The notes under the pieces: model-generated
Seen by the model: the letters and a program-made list of their open reading frames with translations, nothing else
Databases searched by the model: none
Told to the model about the DNA's origin: nothing
Source: Lawsonibacter sp.
GTDB taxonomy: Bacteria; Bacillota; Clostridia; Oscillospirales; Oscillospiraceae
NCBI GenBank assembly: GCA_022791995.1
Contig: JAAWAD010000074.1
Coordinates: forward strand, 1 to 64,000
Direction of reading: 5' to 3'
Length of the DNA stretch: 64,000 bases
Shown here: positions 43,256-51,500 of the stretch, one piece after another
How positions within the stretch are numbered: the first letter of the stretch is position 1
Layout: every line of letters begins with the position of its first letter
Translations under genes and position numbers: made by a program

Positions 43256-43733
43256 GGGGCATCAGCTGGTCGCAGTCCAGAACCATCATTGTGCCCGAGC
43301 CGTCGGGAAGGGTACACATACCCGACACCAGCAGCTGAGCGCTGTGGGCGGGGATGGGGAGGATATCCGCCTTGGGAATGTCGGTCATCTGGTCCACGCC
43401 ATCGGCCAGAATACCCAACTGAGTGCCGTCGATGTTCAGCACAATAACCAGGCTGTCCTCAAGGGGAAGTTTGCCCAGACGGGCACGGATGTCCAGAATG
43501 GGAACCATCTGCCCGCGCATGTTGATGATGCCCCGGATAAAGTCGGGCACCATGGGCAGATAAGTGATGACCTGATTGGTGAGAATCTCTACCACCCACT
43601 CGGCCACCACGCCCAGTTTCAGGTTGTCACACATAAAGATGAGAAATTTCTGGGAATCCACCGTGTCACTTAGACGGCTGCCATCTGTCTCGTCGAACAG
43701 GTCCTCCGGGACGAACATAGCTTCTTGGCTCAT
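43248..43733 (-). CDS. cheW: Chemotaxis coupling protein CheW
   Basis: 161 residues from the ATG ending at 43733 on the - strand (AAAGGAGAGGAAAG site). CheW domain: LIFMCDNLKLGVVAEWVVEI, then YLPMVPDFIRGIINMRGQMV and PILDIRARLGK. It bridges the chemoreceptor and CheA. The N-terminal 40 residues form a polar extension. Confidence 0.95.
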   Translation of the reverse strand: MSQEAMFVPEDLFDETDGSRLSDTVDSQKFLIFMCDNLKLGVVAEWVVEILTNQVITYLPMVPDFIRGIINMRGQMVPILDIRARLGKLPLEDSLVIVLNIDGTQLGILADGVDQMTDIPKADILPIPAHSAQLLVSGMCTLPDGSGTMMVLDCDQLMPHD

Positions 43734-43755
43734 TGTCTTTCCTCTCCTTTTCTGC

Positions 43756-45843
43756 TCAGATCCCGCGGGCGGCCGAGTAGAGGCTGGCCACATCCAGAAT
43801 GATGCTGATGCTGCCGTCGCTGCGGAGCGTACAGCCGTTGATGCCGTAGCTCTTGATGTTATAGCTGTTCACATAGCTGGGCAACTGTTTTACCACAACC
43901 TGCTGCTCGCCCAACAGCTCATCGGCCAGCAGGCAGTAGGAGCAGTCCCCGGATTCCAGCCACAGAAGGATGCCGTCCTCAATCTCGGTGCAGCCGCCGT
44001 CCAGCTGGTACAGATCCCGGGCGCGGATGATGGGATAGAAGGAGTCCTGAACCTTGATGATCTCCCCCCGGCTGGAGTCGTGAATCACATCGCTGGCGCT
44101 CACCTTCAGGCTGGAACGGATGTTGTTGATAGGGATGGTGAAAATAGAATTACCCACCGATACCTCCATGCCGTCCATGATGGCCATGGTCAGGGGGATG
44201 CGGATGGTGGTGGTCATGCCATGGCCCAGCTCGCTGGCGATGGTGACATTGCCGCCCAGGTCCTCTACGTTGCGCTTGACCACATCCATGCCTACGCCGC
44301 GGCCGGAGTACTCGGTGACCTCGGTGTTGGTGGAGAAGCCAGGGGCCATGAGGAAGTTGAGAATCTCCCGGTGGGAGTAATCCATGTCGGGGGAGGCAAG
44401 GCCCTGCTTGATGGCCTTACGGAGGATGGCGCCGTCGTCGGCCCCCCGGCCGTCATCAATGATGTCGATGATGACCTCGCTGCCGGTGTCCCGGGCGGAA
44501 AGGACAATCTCGCCCACCGGGTCCTTTCCGGCGGCGGTACGCTCAGCCTGGGTCTCCTCAATGCCGTGGTCCATGGAGTTGCGGACGATGTGCATGATGG
44601 GGTCGCCGATACTGTCCACAATGGTCTTGTCCACCTCGGTATCCTCGCCCACCAGGGTGAGCTTGCAGGGGCGGTTAAGCTTTTTGCTCATGTCCCGGAC
44701 GATACGGTTCATCTTCTGGAAGACGCCGGAGACAGGGACCATCCGCAGGGACATGGACACGTCCTGAAGCTCGTCGGTGAGCTTGCGCAGCTCCCGGGCG
44801 TTTTTTGAGAAGGTGTCCAGCGCCAGACCTTTCAGGTCAGGGGAGGAGGTGACCATGGCCTCGGTGATAACAATTTCGCCCACAATGGCGGACAGGGTGT
44901 CCAGCTTGCTCAGGTTGACGCTGATAAGGGTCTCCTTGTTGTGGGGGCCCTGAGCGGGCGCACCGGCGGCGGGCGCGGGGGCCGGGGTGGCCTGGGCGGG
45001 GTGAGGCGCCGGTGCGGCGGCTGTGGGCGCGGCGGGTGCCGCGGGCTCGGGGGCCGAGACGAGGAAGTCGTGGGCCTGATACTCCCGCACAGAGCCGGAG
45101 GACTTCACCGTGGGAATGGCCTTATCCCGGTCGGCCGCCGTCTGGAACAGCAGCAGGAAGCCCTGCTCCGAGATGACTTCGGAGGTGGCGGCGTTCTGCT
45201 CCACGTCGGCGGGCTCGAAGGTGAAGCCGGCCTCGCCGCAGGCATCCCGGATGGCAGTGACCATCATAAAGGAGCGCAGGTTCTCCATGCCACAGCCCTC
45301 GTCAAAGAAGACGCGCAGGCCGAAGGGATAGCCCTCGCTGCCCGCGGGGGCCTCTGCCGCAGCGGGCGCGGGAGAAGGCGCGGGAGCGGTAGGCGCCGCA
45401 GGAGCGGGGGCCGCGGGGGCCTCCGCCTCTCCTCCGCCCTGAATTTTGGCGATCAGGCTATTAATATTTGAAAGGAAACTGTCGATATTCACATCAAGGG
45501 GCTGCCCCTCTTCGATCTTGTCGATCTCCCCCCGGAAATAGTCGATGGAGCTGAAGACCACGTCGAACAGGGCGGGGCGGTTCTCTTCCGAGACCACGTC
45601 CATGGTCTTCTCCCGGATGATGAAGAACATATCCTCAATCCGGTGGGCCACGGTGGTCAGGGTATCAAACTCCATCATGGCGGAGGAGCCCTTGATGGTA
45701 TGCATGATGCGGAAGATCTCGTTCACGTTGTCCTGCGAGAAGGTATCCACCTTTTCCGCTTCCAGAATAATATTCTCCAGCTGTTCAAGCAACGTGTTGG
45801 TTTCATAGATGTACATGTCGAGAATTTCGTTTCCGCTGCTCAT
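43756..45843 (-). CDS. cheA: Chemotaxis sensor histidine kinase CheA
   Basis: 695 residues from the ATG ending at 45843; an upstream ATG lies before the sigma-28-type -10 and is discounted. Domains in order: P1/HPt with H48 (IMHTIKGSS), a Pro/Ala linker, a P2-like CheY-binding domain flanked by a second Pro/Ala linker, P3 dimerisation, P4 ATPase (NRIVRDMSKKLNRP; HIVRNSMDHGIEE; GRGVGMDVVKRNVEDLGG), and P5 CheW-like. First gene of the che operon. Confidence 0.96.
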   Translation of the reverse strand: MSSGNEILDMYIYETNTLLEQLENIILEAEKVDTFSQDNVNEIFRIMHTIKGSSAMMEFDTLTTVAHRIEDMFFIIREKTMDVVSEENRPALFDVVFSSIDYFRGEIDKIEEGQPLDVNIDSFLSNINSLIAKIQGGGEAEAPAAPAPAAPTAPAPSPAPAAAEAPAGSEGYPFGLRVFFDEGCGMENLRSFMMVTAIRDACGEAGFTFEPADVEQNAATSEVISEQGFLLLFQTAADRDKAIPTVKSSGSVREYQAHDFLVSAPEPAAPAAPTAAAPAPHPAQATPAPAPAAGAPAQGPHNKETLISVNLSKLDTLSAIVGEIVITEAMVTSSPDLKGLALDTFSKNARELRKLTDELQDVSMSLRMVPVSGVFQKMNRIVRDMSKKLNRPCKLTLVGEDTEVDKTIVDSIGDPIMHIVRNSMDHGIEETQAERTAAGKDPVGEIVLSARDTGSEVIIDIIDDGRGADDGAILRKAIKQGLASPDMDYSHREILNFLMAPGFSTNTEVTEYSGRGVGMDVVKRNVEDLGGNVTIASELGHGMTTTIRIPLTMAIMDGMEVSVGNSIFTIPINNIRSSLKVSASDVIHDSSRGEIIKVQDSFYPIIRARDLYQLDGGCTEIEDGILLWLESGDCSYCLLADELLGEQQVVVKQLPSYVNSYNIKSYGINGCTLRSDGSISIILDVASLYSAARGI

Positions 45844-45874
45844 AAAAAACACCACCTTTTTATATCTTCTATAT

Positions 45875-45901
45875 CTATCGGCAAAGCACAAGGAAAAGTT
45901 A
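45875..45901 (-). promoter_or_regulatory. Sigma-28-type promoter for cheA-cheW-cheR-cheB
   Basis: On the - strand TAACTTTT, an 11-base spacer, then GCCGATAG. This is the best match in the window to TAAAGTTT-N11-GCCGATAA. It lies about 32 bases from the cheA start. Confidence 0.85.
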
Positions 45902-46049
45902 AGTCGTTTTTCTCAAGATTTACGCCCAAATCGTTTTTAGGCTCCCGCCCCCTCCCGGGGCAGGAGCGGTGGGGAACTCTCCCCGGCGAGGCGGGGCGCG
46001 GGCCGGCGTGAAAACCGGGCGCTATTTTATCACATTGAGGTGTCAAAAT

Positions 46050-47492
46050 ATGGCTGACCTTTTGGGCGCGACAAACCCGGTGCCGGGCTATGACGGCAAT
46101 ACCATCAACCGGAACATCGCACTGTCTCCCGACAGCAATTCCAACCCACAGATTCAGAATGTCCCCGACCCCAATCGGGTGGTGGGGCCCGACGGCAGAA
46201 CGGAGCAGCAGGACGGCAGCGCTCAGAACAACTTTGGGCAGGTCCGGTATGACTCCAACTTCCAGACCTTCCTCCAGCGCCTGCGGGAGTCTCCCAGTTT
46301 GGCTTCCAGTCTGATCCGGCTCTTCGCTGCCCGAGAGGGGACCGTTGTCATGTCCGGCATGAGCGAGGGAATCGCCGCCGAGATGTCCAAGGCCCTGGAG
46401 ATGCTCCAGATGACCGAGGGGCAGCTGCTGGACTTCCTCACCGGGCAGCTCCAGTCGGGGACCCGGTTCGGGGGGGCGCTGTTCTCCCTGCTGCGCAATG
46501 CCTATGCCCGGGCGGGGTCCGAGGGGGTGCGCCAGGATATCCTCAACTTTTTGAAAAGCTATGCCGACTACTCCTCCAGCGGACACCTTGAGGGCAACCT
46601 GCTCCGCAACCTGAACGGGATGGTCCGCTCCATCCCCGCCAGCTGGTCCAACCCCCTCCAGGAGCTGATCGCTCAGCTGACCAACAGCATTGCCGCCGGG
46701 GACCGGAAAGGGTCGCTGGCCCTGCTCCAGCAGCAGATTATCCCCTATATGTCCGCCTATGTCAGCAAGACCCACGACCTGGGCACGGCCCGGGGCCTGC
46801 TGTCCCTGCTGGCGCTGGACGTGGCCCGGTATGAGAACGGGGCGGAGGAGAAGCTGCTGGAGAGCTTTCACCAGCTCAGCGGATACGGCACCCTGAAGGG
46901 GCAGCTGGGGAAGATTGACGACAAGATGCTGCTGGCCCTGCTGCGGGAGAGCCAGTTTGAAAAGAGCTCCCAGGCCAACCAGTTTGCCGACCACCTGGCC
47001 CAGGCGGCCGCCCGGGCCCTGCGGGGAGAGGGCAGCGCGGAGGTGCAGCAGATCTTCCAGCAGCTGGTCAGCGCCATGCTCATCAACGAGAGTGTCTATA
47101 TGCCCATCAACCACTTCCTCTTCCCCCTGGAGCTGGACGGGCGGATGCTGTTTTCTGAGCTGTGGGTGGACCCGGACGCGGAGGAGAAGGAGCGGGGCCG
47201 GGGCGGCCAGGGGAACACCATGAAGCTCCTCTTTAAAATGGATGTCCAGTCCCTGGGCCTGTTCGATGTGATTCTGACCAGCCGGGACCTGGAGGTGGAT
47301 GTGCGCATCGCCTGCCCGGAGAGGGTGGCCCCCTTCTCCCGAGAAATTGAAAAGTCCGTCACCCAGATCCTGACCCGGAACGGGCTGTCCCCCAAGGAGA
47401 TCCTGGTGCGGAAAATGGAGCGCCCCGTCACCCTGACCGAGGTGTTCCCCAAAATATTTGAAGGGAAGAATAGTGTCAATGTCAAGGTCTGA
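46050..47492 (+). CDS. FliK-like / YlqG-type protein (Flg_hook-like C terminus)
   Basis: 480 residues from the ATG at 46050 (GAGGTG site). The N terminus is polar and Asn/Pro-rich; the middle is helical; the C terminus from about residue 350 resembles the Flg_hook/FliK domain (FPLELDGRMLFSELWVDPD; KMDVQSLGLFDVILTSRDLE). The next gene is an FlhB C-domain homologue, the same pairing as ylqG-ylqH in Bacillus. A second substrate-switch or alternative ruler role is inferred. It has no Walker or signal motif. Confidence 0.75.
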   Translation: MADLLGATNPVPGYDGNTINRNIALSPDSNSNPQIQNVPDPNRVVGPDGRTEQQDGSAQNNFGQVRYDSNFQTFLQRLRESPSLASSLIRLFAAREGTVVMSGMSEGIAAEMSKALEMLQMTEGQLLDFLTGQLQSGTRFGGALFSLLRNAYARAGSEGVRQDILNFLKSYADYSSSGHLEGNLLRNLNGMVRSIPASWSNPLQELIAQLTNSIAAGDRKGSLALLQQQIIPYMSAYVSKTHDLGTARGLLSLLALDVARYENGAEEKLLESFHQLSGYGTLKGQLGKIDDKMLLALLRESQFEKSSQANQFADHLAQAAARALRGEGSAEVQQIFQQLVSAMLINESVYMPINHFLFPLELDGRMLFSELWVDPDAEEKERGRGGQGNTMKLLFKMDVQSLGLFDVILTSRDLEVDVRIACPERVAPFSREIEKSVTQILTRNGLSPKEILVRKMERPVTLTEVFPKIFEGKNSVNVKV

Positions 47493-47820
47493 TGGAAGGC
47501 GAAACCCGGCAAAAAAGGCCGTTGCCCTACAGTATGGTCCAGGAGATGCCGCCCCCATGGTGGTGGCCTCCGGCATGGGCTATATGGCAGAGAAAATTGT
47601 GGAGGTGGCCGCCGACTGCGGCGTGCCAATCTATGAGGATAACTCCCTTGCCACCATTCTCACCCAGCTCCAGCTGGGACAGGAGGTGCCCGAGGAGCTC
47701 TATAAAGCGATTGTGGAAATTTATGTGTACTTCCTGCACTTTGACCCCACAGCCCGTCTGGAGGCCGCAGAGAAGCAGGGGCAGGAAGGCAAGACGCAAG
47801 AAGGAGGAGGTCCGTCATGA
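47479..47820 (+). CDS. FlhB C-terminal-domain homologue (YlqH type)
   Basis: 113 residues from the ATG at 47479, overlapping the upstream gene by 14 bases. It corresponds only to the cytoplasmic switch domain of FlhB: VALQYGPGDAAPMVVASGMG, then VPIYEDNSLATILTQLQLGQ and VPEELYKAIVEIYVYF. The NPTH autocleavage site of true FlhB is replaced by GPGDAAP, so it cannot undergo that cleavage. This is the usual form of stand-alone FlhB-like genes. Confidence 0.85.
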   Translation: MSRSDGRRNPAKKAVALQYGPGDAAPMVVASGMGYMAEKIVEVAADCGVPIYEDNSLATILTQLQLGQEVPEELYKAIVEIYVYFLHFDPTARLEAAEKQGQEGKTQEGGGPS

Positions 47821-48449
47821 GCGAAGGGCAAAAAAATTTGTATCTGCTGTTGGACAGCCGGAATACGCCGCTGGCCAACGCCGTCCTGTTGACCCTGCCC
47901 CACATTCCTGAGTGCCGCTTCCGGGTGCTGGATGACAAGGTGTCGGTGGTGATGGAGCACGAGTCGGTGCGGATGGTCCCCATGGATAAGGCGTCTCCTG
48001 TGCTTTTGGGTCGTATCCTGGGGTGCCGGGGGGACGAGATTCGGATGGAAAAGCTCCAGCGCCTGGACAGTGAGCTGCGGCAGAACCTGCGGATGCCCAC
48101 CCACTTTCAAAGCTTTATCTACCCCATTATGCCCGGCGTCACCTCCAACTGGCGGGGCCGGAGAGCGATTGAGGCAAACGACCTGAGCTGCGGCGGCATT
48201 GCCTTTTTCTGTGACCGGGAGCTGAAGAAGGGCGAGCGGGTGGAGGTGGTCATTCCCATCACCACCGCCCCTCTGGTGCTTCGGTGTAAGGTGCTGCGCA
48301 AGCGGCCCTCCAACCGGTCAGAGTCCCTGTATGCCGCAGAGTTTGTGGACATGTGCAACGACGAGGAGAAGCTTGTGCGGGAGGCGGTGTTCAGTATTCA
48401 GGTGAGAGGCCGGCCCAGAGCCGCCACGTCGGAGCGGGATGACAACTGA
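47817..48449 (+). CDS. PilZ-domain protein (first)
   Basis: 210 residues. The C-terminal PilZ domain has both c-di-GMP-binding motifs: RxxxR at R88-R92 (ELRQNLRMP) and DxSxxG at D122-G127 (EANDLSCGGIAFF). The N-terminal domain of about 80 residues is YcgR-like in size. A motor brake or a link to surface-protein output is possible. It overlaps the FlhB-like gene by four bases and precedes the first SLH gene. Confidence 0.85.
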   Translation: MSEGQKNLYLLLDSRNTPLANAVLLTLPHIPECRFRVLDDKVSVVMEHESVRMVPMDKASPVLLGRILGCRGDEIRMEKLQRLDSELRQNLRMPTHFQSFIYPIMPGVTSNWRGRRAIEANDLSCGGIAFFCDRELKKGERVEVVIPITTAPLVLRCKVLRKRPSNRSESLYAAEFVDMCNDEEKLVREAVFSIQVRGRPRAATSERDDN

Positions 48450-48549
48450 CGCCGGTTTGCCCCCTTTGTTATGGGACAAAAATGGGAAATTCTGCAATTT
48501 GATGTCGCGTCGGGAATGCCGAGCGGCGGAAAGGAAAAGGTCTGAACTG

Positions 48550-51500
48550 ATGAGTAAAAAGAGGGAAGAAAACAGAAATGGCCTGGCCCGCCGGATGATT
48601 GCGGGACTTCTGTCCCTGGTCATGCTGTGCGGGCTGCTGCCCGCCTCTGTCCTGCCCGCCTTTGCGGTGGAGGAGCCGGAGGAGGCGGAGGAGCAGGTGA
48701 GCTGGGCCCAGGACTACATGGATAAGCTGGTGTCCTGGGGCGTGATGCGCGGAGACATCGACGGCAACATGTACCCGGACCGGGATATCACCCGGGCGGA
48801 ATTTGTTACCATGATTAACCGGGCCTACGGCTACGAGGACGTGGGGGAGATCCCCTTTACCGATGTGGGCAGCCGGGCCTGGTATGCCGACGATATCGCC
48901 ATTGCTTACAATGTGGGATATTTTGCCGGCACCTCCGAGACCACGGCCTCCCCTGAGGCCAGCCTGACCCGGGAGCAGGCCGCCCTTCTGCTGGGGCGGA
49001 ACATGATGCTTCAGGAGACCCGGGGCGAGACCCTGGGCTACTCGGACAGCCGGGAGTTCAGCGAGTGGAGCCGGAATATGATGCGCTCCATCACCAACGC
49101 CGGCATCATTGACGGCTATCCCGACGGCTCCTTCCGGCCCCAGAAGCTGATCTCCCGGGGCGAGGTGGCCTGTATGCTGGCCAAGGCCATCGGAACCCCC
49201 ATTCAGGAGAGCGGAGTCCACACCCTGGGTGGCGTCTATGGAAACGTCACCATCAACACCCCCGGCGTGACCCTGCGGAATACCACCATTGCCGGCGACC
49301 TGTACCTGACCGGCGGTATTGGCCTGGGGGATGTGCTGCTGGAGAATGTGAAGGTGTTGGGACGCATCGTCACCAGCGGCGCCGGCGAGAGCAACGCCGG
49401 TGACAGCAGTATCCTTCTGCGCAACGTGCAGGCCGATGAGATGATTGTGGACAACATCAGCAACCAGTTCGTCACGGTCCGGGCCGAGGGCGATACCTCC
49501 ATCGGCGTCACCAGTGTGCGCACCCCCGCCTATCTGGAGGACGTGACCCCGGACGGCTTCGGTCTGAAGCTGATTAAGCTGGACGGCGAGGAGGGCACCA
49601 ACCTTCAGCTGGCGGGCAACATCAAGGAAGTTATCAACCAGACCCCGGGTTCTCGGATTGTGATGGCCCAGGGCGTGGCGAAAAAGATTACCGTAGATGA
49701 GAAGGCCACCGGCACCGGTTTGAGTATTCTCAACGGCGCTCGGGTGGAGACCGTGAATCTGGACGTAGGGGCCAGCGTGTCCGGCGACGGCGACATCGAG
49801 CACTTGGTGGTCAACGCCCCAGGCAGTACCATCTCTATGCTGCCCGACACCATGACCGTCCGTCCCGGCGTCAATGCCAACATCGGCGGAGAGAATATGG
49901 ATACTGTGGCGGCGGCAGAGTCCTCCGCCGACCCCCGCCTGCTGGCAGGCTATCCCGATGTGCGCAGCATCGCCCCTGAATCGGCCACAGCGGTGTTCAG
50001 CACCAACAAGAAGGGCACGGTCTACTGGGCCCTTAGCGCTCTGTCCGACGGCTCCGTCAGTGAAAAGGATCTGATGACGCCCCCGGCCTACGGCGGCAGT
50101 GTGCTCCAGTCGGGGACCATCGCGGCGGCAGCCTCCAAAACGGAGTACACCGCAGGCCTCAAGGATCTGGTCACCGACGGCTCCTACTACGTCACCTCCA
50201 TGCTGGTGGACAACCGGGGCCAGCACAGCCCTGTGAAGGTCGCTGCCTTTACTACCCCGGACGACACCGTGCCCGCCTTTGCCGAGGGCTATCCCCGGGT
50301 GAGCAAGATTACCAGCACCGACGCACAGGTTACCGCCATGACCAACAAGAGCTGTATGCTCTACTATGCCCTGCTGCCCAAGGGAAGCACCGCCCCCAAG
50401 GCTGCGGACTTCCGTACCGGAGCCATCACGGGCAACCTGGGCTACGGAAGCCTGGATATGGTGAAAAACTCCACCCAGCCCTTCCAGGTGAACAGTCTGC
50501 CCCTGGAGGAGCAGGTGACCTATGACCTGTACCTGTGGCTGACCGACTATGACAACGCCAAGAGCTCTGAGGTGGTCAAGCTGGAGATTACCACCATGGA
50601 CGGCACACCCCCCATCATCCGGCATATGGACCGGACCAACGCCACCAATAACTCCATTACCATGACCTTCTCTCTGAATGAGCCGGGCGTGGTGTTCTGG
50701 GGCGTGGTGAAGGAGGGCAACCGCTTCTACACCGAGAACGATGTGGACCCCGAGAGCGAGTGGGCCAAGATTTACGTCACCAACGGCGGCGTGAACTCCA
50801 TTGCCCGCAGCGGAAACCAGGGTGTGGCCGCCGCTACAGCGGAGACCGACTTCAACTTTACCATCAACAACCTGGAGCCCGAGACCGCCTACCACATCTA
50901 TTATGTGGCCCGGGACACCGCCGGCAACTATTCAGAGGCTGTGGAGGATAAGATCATCCGCACCACGGACGGCAGCGCACCCACAGTGACCCAGGAGTTC
51001 AGCGTGCCTGGGGAGGAATTTGATCCGGCGGACCCCAAGCCGCTGTCCAACACCAGTATCCGTCTGGTGTTCTCGGAGAGCGCCAAGGGCTGGCGGCAGG
51101 ACGCCTCTGGCCAGTACTATGACGACGACTTCCAGGCCCTGTACCAGAAGGTACTCCAGGCCAATACCAATCAGGAGCGGGCAGAGGCCAAGGACGCCCT
51201 GGCGCAGGCTCTGCGGGAGCACATCCAGATGTATGTGGCTTCCAAAGGTCAGCCCGTGCTGGTGACTGACCGCAGCGACCCCAGCTATGAGGCGGACAGT
51301 CCCTGGATTATCGACTACCGGGAGGCCATGGTCACCCAGGAGGTGGGCAGGACGGACGAAGGGAAAGAGGTGACCCGTATGGTCATTACCTTCCCCTCCA
51401 AGGACGACCCCGCTTACAGCCGGGAGAATCCCAAGCCCGACGGCCTGAACCTGGACAGCGGCGCAACCTACTTCTTCCGCCTGATTAATATTGCCGATAC

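Noticed and set aside
48469-50895. A long - strand frame opposite the first SLH gene
   Set aside because: His/Gly/Leu-rich shadow of a clear SLH protein with signal peptide; no start site.
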